From: Rhyacophila brunnea
Lineage: Eukaryota; Arthropoda; Insecta; Trichoptera; Rhyacophilidae
Direction: 5' to 3'
Assembly: GCA_022495005.1 (NCBI GenBank)
Contig: JAGYXB010001569.1
Coordinates: 186,001 to 250,000, forward strand
Length of the DNA stretch: 64,000 nucleotides
The notes below the pieces were generated by a model, which had not been told where the DNA came from, did not search any database, and worked only from the letters and a program-made list of their open reading frames with translations. Position numbers and translations under genes: made by a program. Below are positions 13,001-23,870 of this stretch, in pieces. The stretch's first letter is position 1; each line of letters begins with the position of its first letter.

Positions 13001-13792
13001 CAAAAAAACACTACCTTATTCTTAGGTCAATAATTATTATAAAACAATCATTATTCGTAGGATGTTTATCACACTTGAATGGTCAAAGACATAGTTTATA
13101 ATTAGTATCTTTAGAATTATCTTAAAAATGTGTTAATCTTGCCCATTTTTTGAATAATAAAATGCCTAATTCTTGTCAAATTTGGGAACACAGATTATCA
13201 ATATAACTTTTTATCGTAAATATTTCACTATAATAATGTCGATATAAATTATACTGATGGTTTTATAAATGCGTTTAAAAATTAATAAATGTAAAAAATC
13301 TTAACACCACTGCACATTTATGTACTGAAATATGACTATATTCTAAAACATTAGAGCGAGAGGTTTAAAAGAATACTATTTTATGCAGTCATCAAATGTT
13401 TAAAATAAATATAAAGGATAATAAGGCTTCAAAATTATATAAATAGATTATCTACAATGTTTAAGGTATGTCCAGGATCATGCTTTGAAAATAGAACAAA
13501 AGCTCCATTTTGACCTACGCTGAGCATGTCCCCCCTTAAACACAAATTAATTAATAAATTTAATGAATGTATTATTTATTTTATTTTATTCATAAGATGT
13601 TTTTGTTATGATTGTTATGAAAGTGAGAGGAAATGTGATGATTGATAATCTAAATGCCAATTTATGTGTGTGATGTAAATGTTGCCCAGGATGATGGGGG
13701 GAAGGGTCGCAGATATTTTGACTATTATAAAAGGGGATCACACTCCATACATTTTTTAATATTTACTTAAATGATATTTCCTTTGTTTTCAG
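10033..13792. other. Non-coding; Lasp upstream region or 5' intron
   Basis: No exon is visible. The end of one stretch (about 10490-10615) ends in an A-rich AAATAAATAAATTTGAATTTG tract reminiscent of LINE 3' tails. Blocks with the word TTCTCCCAAGGTGCAGAACTAA occur at about 8235 and 10280, so a dispersed repeat is present. Around 11230-11440 the composition is GC-richer and frames are open on both strands, but they show no known domain. TTTGGCGTCCAG at about 11819 resembles an LTR primer-binding start, without supporting LTRs. Confidence 0.4.
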
Positions 13793-13887
13793 ATATGGCA
13801 CAAAGGATGTTTCAAATGTCAAGAATGCAGTATGACGCTGAACATGAAGACATACAAAGGATACGGCAAAAATCCATATTGCGAAGC
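13793..13887 (+). CDS. Lasp: Lasp exon: second half of the LIM domain
   Basis: Lasp is an actin-binding LIM/nebulin/SH3 adaptor of the cytoskeleton. This 95-bp exon follows TTTTCAG and ends before GTAAGT. It encodes [18 protein letters not shown] and ends in KNPYCEA, which is the second zinc finger of the Lasp LIM domain with its H, C, C and C ligands visible. It starts in phase 0 and leaves two bases to be completed by the exon at 19650. The exon with the initiator Met and first zinc finger was not found in the 13.8 kb upstream, so the gene probably begins outside the window. Identity is very secure because all later exons also match Lasp in order. Confidence 0.93.
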
Positions 13888-14019
13888 GTAAGTAAATGAA
13901 AAATGCTTTTTAAAATTTCCCAAGGACCTGCGTGCCGCATAACTGTCAAAAATGAAGAATTTGGGGTGTCTTTGGAGGCGAAGTCTGACCAATCTGTAGA
14001 GTTTGTAGGAAAGATTGGG

Positions 14020-14880
14020 TTGATCCACTGTTGGATGAAGGCCTCTTCTTGCTCCATTCATTCTTCTTGATCCCTAGTTCTTTGTTACCTCGTACAGCCA
14101 CCGAACTTGAGTTCGTCTATCCAGCAGTTTTTAGAGCATCCTTATGAGCGTTTCGTGCCTCTCAGATGTCATTGTATAATGGAAATTGTCCACTCGCCGA
14201 GCGGCATGTCCAGTCCATTGCCATTTCATCTTCTTAGCGACCTCTATTACATCGCGTACTGTTGTCTTCCTTATATGTCAGTTTATTTGTGATATTTACA
14301 TGTTATGCCCAACATCCACCTTTCTTTTAATTTTTTGTTTTATCTAACATGAAGAGTCCATGTTTTACATACATACATAAGTGTTGGTAGCACACATTGG
14401 TTGAACACTTGCTTTAGACACAATAGGAAGTCACTTTTGAAGATACTGTTCAGGCGCCCAAATGCACTCTATGTCAGTTAGGTTTTTAACTTAATCATTT
14501 CATCGATCCAGCGGCCTCTAGGTCTAACTTGCGCACATATTGTACCTCTGGATGACTAGATATTTGTCCGAAGATTGTCCTTTCTTCGAGCTATTTATCC
14601 AGCCCTTTTCCATTTGAGGTTTTTAGCGAAACTCTATTACATAGCAAACCCTTGTCTGTTTCCTAATCCACTCATTCGTCTTTTTGTTCTATCGTCTTAT
14701 GCCCAGCATGCAACTCTCCATACCACATTGCGCTACTACTGTCTTTTACTTAGGGTCCATGTTTCACACATATATGTGATTACGGGAAGCACACACAGGT
14801 TGAACACTTTGCGCTTTAGGCACAGTGGGAGGTCACTTTTGAAGACATTATTCAGGCGGCCAAAAGCACACATGTAATAT
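14020..14880 (-). pseudogene. Two tandem fragments of a LINE reverse-transcriptase C-terminus
   Basis: Read on the minus strand from 14875 there is FGRLNNVFKSDLPLCLKRK followed by FNLCVLPV and CETWTLSKR, then near 14640-14580 a degraded LKWKRAG..ARRKDN. From about 14470 the same series starts again (FGR..FKSDF, FNQCVLPT) and reaches MKWQWTGHAARRVDN near 14190. Both have the order found after the RT domain of insect endonuclease/RT LINEs. Stops and shifts abound. The two copies lie head to tail inside the Lasp intron and are antisense to the gene. Confidence 0.7.
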
Positions 14881-15443
14881 CCCAAAAAACATTTGTGTAG
14901 GTAAAGAGAAATTTACAAACAATTGCGTAAATTGTTTCACGGCAAATATATGTATAATAGATGTGGAATAGACTTTAGGTATATCGTTTGCGGTATGCCA
15001 TATGTGGCAGTGTAAATGTTACATAATAAAATAATGTAAACAAAATATGTATGGAGAAGTGTTTTATGGGATAGAACATTTATTTTTGGACCGTGTTTAT
15101 ACAATTCCAACTGGAGATGATTCAGTTAAAAATATACTTGATAGATATAATATGAAGTAACTTCAGATTTGCCATAAGAGTATTTGAAAAGATCAAAGAT
15201 ATTGAAGAAAAAACTTCTTTGAATCCATGTCTTTGATTACCAACAAGGTTCTGCAAGATGCTTTCGAAAAAGTATAACTTTTGTTTTGGGCAATGTGGAA
15301 ATATGTTTAGATAGCGTGGAGTGTATCCAGAGTGTAGGAAATAAGTGTTATTTTAAATTGATGCAGCCGCAAGGTGTGAAAGCATATTACAAAAACTTTA
15401 TCCTAAAGCAGTAATAATGTTTCACTGAATATTTTGAATAACG
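14881..15443. other. Intronic sequence, unresolved coding remnant
   Basis: Around 15110-15330 short frames such as FAIRVFEKIKDIEEKTSLNP suggest an eroded protein-coding remnant, perhaps of a transposon. I cannot assign it to a family. Confidence 0.25.
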
Positions 15444-15675
15444 CCCACGATGGCCGCGTGGCTGAAGCGTCAGCTTATAGCGTCGTGGATCCCAGGTTCG
15501 AATCCTGGGTCTGACAAGTACACGTATTGTTTTTCAATTTGTGTACGAATCGGAGTATGGATCTAATGGGTTGAGCAAGTGGCTGACATCCGTTTCTCGT
15601 AAAAACAAAATCTGTTAATACAAACGTCCACTCTGTGGAGGGCCATATGATCTTATTAGGATCGGACATGAAAAA
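15444..15675 (+). mobile_element. tRNA-derived SINE, family A
   Basis: The head is tRNA-like, with an A-box-like TGGCCGCGTGGCTGAAGCG and B-box GGTTCGAATCC. A conserved body follows (TTTTTCAATTTGTG, GGGTTGAGCAAGTGGCTGAC, CGTAAAAACAAAATCTGTTA) and then a tail ending TTAGGATCGGACATG plus A-run. This order is shared by copies throughout the window, which defines the family. Such elements are transcribed by RNA polymerase III and moved by a LINE; here the partner is unknown. Lies in a Lasp intron in the sense direction. Confidence 0.8.
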
Positions 15676-16951
15676 ATTATTTACTAACTCTATTGCCAGT
15701 GATGTCTCGTCCCGTGCAGGTAGGCAGATCATGGGTTGCTTAAAGGGCGGTAAATTAAGGAAAAATGCTAATAATTCAGTGAAGATGGTAAAAGAAGCGA
15801 AGGCAGAAGGAGATTCTCTTGGCTACATAACCCCCCATAAGCAGTGTTGCCAACTGTCATTACAGCTAATAAAACAAGTCATATGTCTTGATTTATCTGT
15901 CTGTAACAAAGCGCAACATAGCATAGCACACACATACTCTCTCGCATTGAACACATTGAGCGTATCGACAGTAATGTTGATAGGTGACACTGCCACCTAT
16001 TATTTATTTATGATTTGTTCAGTAAGATTTAAGGTACAAAAGATGAGTGTGTTGATTTTCAAGTAAATCTGGTATAATATTCTAGCTTTATTATAAGAAA
16101 TCTAAGCTGTTTGCGGTGTAACGCCATACGCCAGATGCGAATTTTGCAAGCTAGATGCCTATTCGAAAATGCTAGATCTGGCAAGAAACACTAAGTTGGC
16201 AACGCTGCCCATAGGTGACTCAATGTCCAAGGCGTTTGGGATTTGATACAATTAGCCCAGGACAGGGAGTCATAGTACTGTTTGAATACCACTGATCCAA
16301 TCTTCATAACATGAATGTCCGCCCAACCTTTTACATACAATATGTAGAAAAATTAAATGTTATTAAAAGTTTATTTTCATTACAACTTAGCCCGATTCCA
16401 GGAATACTTGCATAGTTTGGCAAACCAGATGTTATGGCATTCCAGGAAATCGTGTTTTGTTTAAAGGAAATTCACAATCTGATTACACATACACTATTTT
16501 TAGTTCTCATTATGCATAATATAAGAAAAATGTAAACTCGCAATAAATTTATAGGTCAGATATCACGATACAGGCAAATTGTAATAATATAATATTAATC
16601 GGTATGTATTCCAGTGCTTAACCATTTCATTGTTCTCAACCTTTCTTTGCGAACGGAACCCTTGAATCAATTAGTAAAAATATATAACTGGCTGACATAT
16701 TATCGTATTTCCTCGATTGTAAGATACATGTATGTTTTTTCCTATTTTGGTGTCTCTGAATTCGGGGTGCACCATATAATCGACGGCGTCTTGCAATCTC
16801 TGTAAAATTCCGCGCTTATGAATCATCACTGATTACTAGTAATGGGGAATCGATTGATCCGGCATGGCGGAGCAGGTAGTCAAGTTACAGTAGCAACTGC
16901 ACAAACACGTTTAAGTTTGAATAAAAATTTTGTTCCTAATTACCATTTAAA

Positions 16952-17320
16952 ATGTCAGCAAGAAGACTACATTTCAATGCTACATTGAAAAGAAAAGTTA
17001 TTGTGTATGCAGAAGAGCACGGAAACAGAGCTGCAGGACGTAAATTTGTCATAAGTGAAGCGATATTGATCGGAGAATTGATCGTATTCCTATATTTTCT
17101 TGCAAAGCAATGACCAAATGCTTTAGGGGGCCTAAGAAACATGCACAAGTAGATGACGCTGTGTTACGTTTCGTTGTAGAAGGACGTGCAAGAAATGCTG
17201 CATCACTAAATGCTCTTGATGGCACAGAGGATGACAGACAATGACTGAGTGGAAAAATGATTCTGAAAAATCGGACACTGAATCTGGAGAAATGTTCAGA
17301 CTCCGATGGTGATAATACAT
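16952..17320 (+). pseudogene. Pogo/CENP-B-type transposase, internally deleted
   Basis: Starts ATGTCAGCAAGAAGA and encodes MSARRLHFNATLKRKVIVYA then EEHGNRAAGRKF, the classic psq/CENP-B N-terminal helix-turn-helix of pogo-like transposases. A second basic stretch has CFRGPKKHAQVDDAVLRFV, resembling the adjoining CENP-B HTH region. The frame is broken near 17070, and the sequence jumps to an acidic C-terminal end (GTEDD and a degraded SD..ESGE). The whole DDE catalytic core is missing, so the copy is dead. Confidence 0.65.
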
Positions 17321-17542
17321 AAATAATATGCCTATTTTAAAATCCTTTGTATTGTGATTGTATGACTTGTCTGTTATAATAAAGTTTACTTCTGACCATG
17401 TTTGATCCTAAAAAGATCATTTATGAGCCTTCACAGAGTGGAGGCGTGTATTAACAGATTTTATTTTTACGAGGAATTGATGTCAGCCACTTGCTCAACC
17501 TAATAGGTCCATACTCTGACTACACAATTGAAAAACAATATG

Positions 17543-19167
17543 TCGCACCCTCGCAACTAAACTGCCACAATCCAAAAAAGGCAAACAGAGAAAATCAGCT
17601 TTGAAGTTTCTACCTTTCGCATTTTTGTACTGTATTTTTGAAATATGTTTAGATATTGAATGAAGTTTTGACTTGAATTTGATGACTTGGAGATATGAAA
17701 TTTTTGGTACATATACGCGGACCTCGACTTACGAACGTTCGACTTTCGCACAATTCGCTATTTCGCACATTTCAAAAAAAATCGTTTTTTTAAAACGTCG
17801 CGCTAGCCGTGGGGTTAAGATAAGACAGGCAAGTGCATTTCTTGCGTCACTTGCATCCTGCTCGCACCCGTCACTTTGCTTGTGAGCTAGCAAGGATAGG
17901 TTTAGTCTTGCGCAGGAGCGCGTGCGGGCGTGTGATGTTGTGCGTTTTGCTAATTTTCTTCATTTGAAATATTTCACCCTAAAAATTTATAAACATGAGT
18001 GAGAAACGGAAAAACTGCAGTGTTGATACGAACAAAAAGAAATCAAGGACTTATAAAATTCACATGACGTTCTGATTGCGGTGAATCTTTTGCTTCAATC
18101 GGACGTTCGTATGATACAAACAGGTCTACTACGATATGTTCAATTTTGAAAAATAAAAATAAAATTAAGGAATACGTTCAAAATTGTGGTATTATCTTTA
18201 AAGGTTGTTTCCAAAGGACACGGCATAGTTATGGATGAAATGGAAAAATATTTGTCATCATGGATCAACGACCAACATCAAAAAGATGTCCCTCTGAATA
18301 ATTAAATTATTCAAGCGAAGGCTCTTAGTTTCTACAAAGATTGGAAGGCTAGAAAAAGAAGATTCTAACACGATTTTTCAAGCAAGTAACGGTTGGTTTA
18401 TATTAAATTCACTGGAAAATCGGCTGATGCGGATAAAGATGCTGCAAAAGAATTTATTTCCTCATTATCCAAAATTATTGAAGATGGAGAATATTCCTCT
18501 AGCTAAATATTTAATGTAGATGACACAGGTTTATTTTGGAAAAAATGCCTAGTCGTACATTCTTATCTAAGGAAAAATCAGTTGCCCCTGGGCATAAACC
18601 TTCTAAAAACCGATTGACATTGCTTCTTGGTGGAAACTTGGCTGGTGATTTAAAATTGATGCCAATGTTAATTTATCAACCAGAAAATCTCCAGAGCATT
18701 GAAAGGGAAGGATAAAGAATTGCTTCCAGTAATCAAATAAAAAAGCCTGGGTTTACTGCGTTAATATTAAAAGATTGGTTCACTTTACATTTCGTGCCAG
18801 CAGTTAAGCAATATTGTAAAGTTAATGATTTACCATTTAAAATATTTTATTTAAAATAAGAAAAAGAAGAGTGGCAAAGAGTTAACTCTTGATAACTTTT
18901 TAAGGGAAACACCCGCAAACCCCACTTAAACATGTCTCTTAAACATCTTATATTTACTTGATAAATAAATATTTCAAAATACCCACAATTTAATTTTTTT
19001 TTACTTCCCTCTACTTTCGAACATTCAACATTCGCACACCTTTTCAGGAACCAATTATGTGCGAAAGTCGAGGTCCTCCTGTACTATGAACGATAGACAA
19101 TGAAACGTAGTAATTAACTCAAAACACGTAAATTTGGGCTTGTGGCGGATTAGTTGCGAGGGTGCGA
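17543..19167. mobile_element. MITE with TCGCACCCTCGCAACTAA terminal repeats, inside the SINE
   Basis: Both ends carry TCGCACCCTCGCAACTAA (18 bp, right end inverted), with similarity continuing (CTGCCACAA versus CCGCCACAA). It is flanked by TG on both sides, a possible 2-bp target duplication. Without the Tigger-like insertion (about 17710-19081) it would be only about 250 bp and non-coding. The 2-bp duplication is unusual; I cannot assign a superfamily. Confidence 0.7.
17710..19081 (+). mobile_element. Tigger-like element with decayed transposase, innermost of the nest
   Basis: Ends share GGACCTCGACTT followed by ACG (left) or TCG (inverted right, 19081 leftwards), with TA flanking (17708-17709 or 17714-17715, and 19082-19083), as in Tigger/pogo elements. 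Coding remnants in several frames read MSEKRKNCSVDTNKKK, ALSFYKDW, then FQASNGW, then SADADKDAAKEFISSLSKI, FNVDDTGLFWKKMPSRTFLS and KPSKNRLTLLLGGN. The latter matches the DDE_1 region around the first catalytic D of Tigger transposases. Stops and frameshifts are numerous and the 3' half of the ORF is missing. Confidence 0.75.
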
Positions 19168-19649
19168 TGTGTACTTGCCAGACCCAGGATTCGAACCTGG
19201 GACCCCACAACGCTATAGGCTGACGCTTAACCCGCGCGGCCATCATGGGTATGGGTATACATAATGTTCTTACTTTTTATTATTGGTTTTTAAAAATTAG
19301 GGTGCGGCTTATAATCGAGGAAATACGGCATATTATGTTAAGGTCCAGAATAGTAAATTACAAAAGAGACATGAGTGTCCACATTTGTGCATTTTTTCCC
19401 TTGAAGTTGAAAATGTCCGTTTGAGGCGGACGAAACCGGTCTAATTAAATAATAAAAGTGGAATAAGTACTAAAAAATTTTGCGTTTTATTAAATTTACC
19501 AATAATACAATGATTTGACAGTTAACAGAATAAAAAAAACCTTGTCATGTTGTCAATGCTTTGAAATAATTATTTGTAATACACGTTAAGTAATTTAAAC
19601 CAAAATGCATTAATTAACTAATCAATATTTGTTTTATTGATGGTTGCAG

Positions 19650-19782
19650 ACATATACCAAAGGTGAAGCCGACGACAATGGCTGAAACCCCCGAACTGAA
19701 GAGGATAGCTGAGAATACCAAAATTCAATCCAACGTCAAGTACCATGCAGATTTTGAAAAATCCAAGGGCAAATTCACACAG
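19650..19782 (+). CDS. Lasp: Lasp exon: end of LIM domain and first nebulin-like repeat
   Basis: Follows TTGCAG and ends before GTATGT. The first base completes the codon left by the previous exon (EA-HIPK, closing the LIM domain with its last H ligand). The protein then reads PELKRIAENTKIQSNVKYH and ADFEKSKGKFTQ. This is the first actin-binding nebulin-like repeat, with its S-x3-Y core. It ends in phase 0. The intron before it (13888-19649) is 5.8 kb and holds LINE fragments, a SINE and the four-level nest. Confidence 0.95.
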
Positions 19783-20926
19783 GTATGTTGATCAATTAAA
19801 TTTAATGTATAATATATTCTTCATTTTATTATTTATCAGCAGCTGTGACTGTATGACTTCTTGACAGTTTGACAAATACAAGCTTGAACTCATAGTAATA
19901 ATATAAAGAGAGTGTGTATTGTTCAGCTATATGTAGCCGTGTTGTGTATAACGCACAGTAAAACCTCAATTTTATTATTATTAACTTAACTATGATGTAC
20001 GGCTACCAAATTTAAATATAACACAGTTAACCATATTTTCTACTAAATTAACTAAAAGTAATTACCACTAACTTTATATTTAACACAAAAACAATAAATT
20101 TCAGCAATACATGCTCACAGTTTTCGAATGAATGGAGTCATTCAAACCAATATTTACCGACAGCGTGTACAAAAAATATTTAATTCAGCCGTAGAAATTC
20201 TATCTTACTCTTAACGCATATTGCGGAGAATATAAGCGGGTTGAATGCTTTCACACTCGCCCGAACTTATGATTCATTTTTGTTCAGGCCTTGAGCTGAA
20301 ACATGTAATTTCGCCGAAGTGACCTACCTACTCCACATACATTTAAAAAATGATTTTATTTTATTTGACTGAAAATACTACAAAATTACATTGCAAAAAT
20401 TTTGTTTCATTGTTAAAATAATTCCCTTGTAATAAAGGTAATTTATAAATTATGTAATAAATAAATTGTAATAAATAAAGGAAACAAAACGTTAGAAATT
20501 AGGATAACTAAGATTAACCATTTCGTATTGAATCAAGTGCTATTATGATTGTGAATAACAATTAAGTTAGTCATCATCATTGATGAGGGTTGTTTATTTG
20601 CGCATTGCATCAGTGTCTGCTCAACATATTTGTGGTTGGGCATTTTTGATTAAACAATAAAAATACCCAACCTCGTATTGCATTCATAGTTCACTAAAAT
20701 ATCTTTTAGCTGACACTTATATGGAATTTCTGTGTGAAATGACGATTTATGGATAATATTTAATAGGTAAAATTAGGCTATAATCTAATTGAATCATAAT
20801 ATATCAAATAACCATAAAATATGTCAAAAATGACACTTCAAATGATACATAAAGTTCATATGACTCCCTCTGGCTATATTATAATCGAAATTCTTAGGAT
20901 TAAAAACTTTATTTGATGTTACACAG
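19783..20926. other. Lasp intron, no recognised element
   Basis: AT-rich. I see no exon or clear element ends in it. Confidence 0.5.
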
Positions 20927-21062
20927 GTTGCAGATGATCCAGAGACTTTACGAATCAAAGCGAACTCCAAGATTATCAGCAATGTTGCGTACCACGGAGA
21001 CCTGGAGAAGAAGGCTGCTATGGAGAAGCAGAGGACCATCAATGACAATGGAGAAGTTGTCG
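20927..21062 (+). CDS. Lasp: Lasp exon: second nebulin-like repeat
   Basis: Follows ACACAG and ends at GTC-G before GTACGT. It encodes VADDPETLRIKANSKIISNV and AYHGDLEKKAAMEKQR, the second nebulin-like repeat, then TINDNGEVV. The repeat core S-x3-Y and basic K/R positions are intact. The last base (phase 1) joins AG of the exon at 23871 to make Glu. The two repeats are expected to bind F-actin, as in other Lasp proteins. Confidence 0.95.
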
Positions 21063-21420
21063 GTACGTCAATGCCTTTTTTGTGTTCAAACATCGCTTAT
21101 CATCTAGTCAAAGCCGTCAATAGCTAAACCAATGTAGTTCAAAGACGGATACAAAATTTTGATATCTAATAGTGTCTTACTCCCTTTATTCAATGAATAA
21201 TTTGCAAGATTTAAGAATGTAGCATTCTTTATTAAACATACATTATTTGGAACACCTCGGAAACAGTAACAAAAAATTTGTGCCAAATAAAAATGCTGGA
21301 TATGCCAAAAGGTTTAATGTTCATGAAATATGATTGCAATCTCTGTCGGTTTATAATTTATGTGATATTAGTGGCGAAGGGTGGAGGTAGACTGTTAAGA
21401 TCTGACATAAATATTGCACA

Positions 21421-21660
21421 AGATGGCCGCGCGGCTTAAGCGCCGGCCTATAGCGTTGTGGGTCCCAGGTTCGAATCCTGAGTCTCACAAGTACACATAT
21501 TGTTTTTCAATTTGTGTATGAGCCAGAGTATGGACCTAATAGGTTGAGCAAGTGGCTGACATAAATTTTTCGTAAAAACAAAAATCTGTTAATACAAACC
21601 TCCACCTTGTAGAGGCCTATATTATGATCTTATTAGGATCGGACATGGTCGGAAAAAAAA
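21421..21660 (+). mobile_element. tRNA-derived SINE, family A
   Basis: Complete family structure: A-box TGGCCGCGCGGCTTAAGCG, B-box GGTTCGAATCC, body GGTTGAGCAAGTGGCTGAC, tail TTAGGATCGGACATGG followed by an A-run. It is inserted in the MITE after the word AAATATTGCACA, interrupting the family sequence there. Confidence 0.8.
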
Positions 21661-22020
21661 CCAAGTCAGTCAGTCAAATGTATTTGTTTTCATTGAAAGT
21701 GTAGATAATGTTTGTTCGTTTTTAAAATTCAATTAAACCCTGCCCATTCCAAGCCATAGTTATCACCATCTGTAATATATTCTTAATTCAACAAAAACAA
21801 ATAAGTATGACTGAAAAAGTGTGCATTATTTTTGTCGGATCGCCCATCGCATACCGAAACTATTAAGGTTTGGTTAGACACGGCTTAATTGAACTTTGTC
21901 AGTCATACTTATTTGTTTTTATTGAACTAAGAAAACAATTTGCAGATGGTGCTGGTTAGCTTTTAAAATTCAATTAAACCTTGTCAATTAAATCATAATA
22001 GTTTAGGTACCCTAACTACT

Positions 22021-22266
22021 ACACCCACGGTGGCCGCGCGGCATAAGCGTTGGACTATCACGCCGTGGGTCTCAGGTTCGAATCCTTGGTCTGGCAAGTA
22101 CACATATTGTTTTTCAATTTGTGTGTGAGTCAGGGTATGGACCTAATAGGTTGAGCAAGTGGCTGACATCCATTTCTCGTAAAAACAAAATCTGTTAATA
22201 CAAACCTCTACCCTGTGGAGGCCCATACAATCCTATTAGGATCGGACATGGTCGAAAAAAAAAAAA
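22021..22266 (+). mobile_element. tRNA-derived SINE, family A
   Basis: Complete copy with A-box TGGCCGCGCGGCATAAGCG, B-box GGTTCGAATCC and an A-run after GGACATGGTCG. AGTTTAGGTA occurs both shortly before (22000-22009) and right after the A-run (from 22266). It is a candidate target duplication, although about 11 bases separate the left copy from the recognised head. Confidence 0.78.
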
Positions 22267-22566
22267 GTTTAGGTATGCGATGGGCGATCCGACAAAAAAA
22301 GTGCACATTTTTTCATTCACACTTGTTTGTTTTTGTTGAATTAAGAATATATTACAGATGGTGATAACTATGGCTTGGATTAGGCAGGGTTTAATTGAAT
22401 TTTAAAAACGAACAAACATCTACACATTGTAGTATTATTTCAATGAAAACAAATACATTGGACTGACTGACTTCACATTTGTTTTCTTTGAATTAAGAAT
22501 ACATATTACACTTTGTTGTTGGTTAGTTTTTTTTAATTCATTAAACCCAGTTGGTTTGGTTTAAAA

Positions 22567-22818
22567 CAATGATACTCAACATTTTTTTTCTTCGGGCCAA
22601 ATACATATATTTGTAAAGTAACGCGGGCCGCATCACTAATGGTGTGACGAAAAAAATCATGAAACCCTCCCTTTTTTACAAACATTTTTGAGATTTTAAA
22701 AATTATAAACAAAAGTAATGTGTATCCAAGCGTTTATTTCAAAATTAAAAATCATGTTCCTGATAATAAATGTGTTTCGGGCCGCACATAAAAGCTTAAA
22801 GGGCCGCGAGTATCGCTG
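22567..22818. mobile_element. hAT-type MITE, CAATGATACTCAAC family
   Basis: Starts CAATGATACTCAAC and ends GAGTATCGCTG, an imperfect inverted repeat. The flanks are GTTTAAAA (22559-22566) and ATTTAAAA (22819-22826), matching at 7 of 8, a hAT-type duplication. GGGCCGCA-type words near both ends are typical of this family's subterminal region. A related copy is at 25832-26167. Confidence 0.75.
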
Positions 22819-23870
22819 ATTTAAAACCATAATAGATATAAAATATAATTATGTCTATAAAATATCTGTAGTTATGTATGATTTCATGGCATAATTTTAG
22901 ATATTATATAGATAGACGACTATTTTTTTTACTAATATCTACCACGGCTTGGATAGGAGATAGGGTTTAATTGAATTTTAAAAACTAACCAACACCATCT
23001 GTAAATTGTAGTCTTAGTTCAATGAAAACAAATACGTATGACTGACAAAATTTTTTGTGCATTATTCATATCGGATCTTAACAGCCTACCACCACCCTTC
23101 GCCACTGCTACCTACACTATATTTAAAAATGCAATAAAAGTGATTTTATCAACAATGGCTTATACAATGTTTATGTTTGAGGCAGTCTCATTGGTATTTA
23201 GTTTATGTTGTTTTAAAAAGTGCTTTAAAGTTTAATTGGTTTGGGGTTAGTTTATAATTTATATTATGTGATACTAAATCCCGTGTATACAACAAAAAAA
23301 TGATGATTACCATCCAAGTGGATGCCTCCACAAGAAAATAAATCTTTGGAAAACGCTGATCTAGTCGATCAGCGGTATAAATTAAAGATGCAAGAAGGGT
23401 GAGGCTTTTTTGTGTTCACATTTTTATTATTCACGCACATGTCTTGTCAAATGCTAATTTCATTTTGTGTTTTTCTTTCTGCTTTTTTTTATGTTGTGGC
23501 GCCACTGACGGGGATTGACGGCGAACCTATTGTAAAAATCATGAAATCGAAATAATCGGCACTGTCAAATTAAAATATTAATTTAATAATTGTCCGTTGA
23601 AATTTGTAAATATTTTTCTTGTGGTTTATGGCTAAAATGTGTGGTTTAAAAAAACTATGTTGTGTGTGTATGTTAACATTATTTGTCTTAATTTATTTGT
23701 ACACGGATAAAAATATTAACTTAATCCATAATCTAAATTGCTTATGATTCAAAATAAATCGGGATTATTTAAAATGATTACTGAAAATATATAAATATCG
23801 TTAAAAAAATATATGAATATTATTACCGTTAAATGACATTGTTACAAATGAATTTTGCTACAAAATGTAG

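Larger units (their letters stand above)
17395..19248 (-). mobile_element. tRNA-derived SINE, family A, split by an insertion
   Basis: The tail and body occupy 17395-17542 on the minus strand (GACCATGTTTGATCC..CAATTGAAAAACAATATG). The tRNA-like head resumes at 19168 (TGTGTACTTGCCAGACCC, inverse B-box GGATTCGAACC, inverse A-box CCGCGCGGCCATC). Joining the two sides restores the family sequence with a TG dinucleotide shared. The interrupting material is the MITE at 17543-19167. Confidence 0.75.
16699..19331 (+). mobile_element. Pogo-like DNA transposon remnant, outermost of a four-level nest
   Basis: Left terminus CGTATTTCCTCGATTGTAAG (near 16700) and the inverted right terminus CCGTATTTCCTCGATTATAAG (split by one base: C then CGTATTTCCTCGATTATAAG, ending near 19331) form a terminal inverted repeat. 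Between them lie a pogo-type transposase remnant (16952-17320) and a 3' non-coding part at 17321-17394 that resumes at 19249. A SINE has landed in that 3' part and itself hosts two further elements. The TA flanks are compatible with pogo but not exact. Confidence 0.65.
21370..23107. mobile_element. hAT-type MITE, CAGTGG family, complex copy with three insertions
   Basis: Left end TAGTGGCGAAGGGTGGAGG and right end CCACCCTTCGCCACTG are family termini with one change. The interior repeats the family words several times in both directions (ACTTTGTCAGTCATAC near 21897, TTAAACCCTGC near 21733, ACCATCTGTAAATTG near 23000). The copy may be two fused palindromes. It hosts two SINEs (21421, 22021) and a second hAT MITE (22567). 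All of it lies in the Lasp intron 21063-23870. Confidence 0.65.

Noticed and set aside
1..13792. A first Lasp exon encoding the initiator Met and first zinc finger
   Set aside because: Searched by eye for a Cys-rich start leading into phase 0 at 13793; nothing convincing was found.
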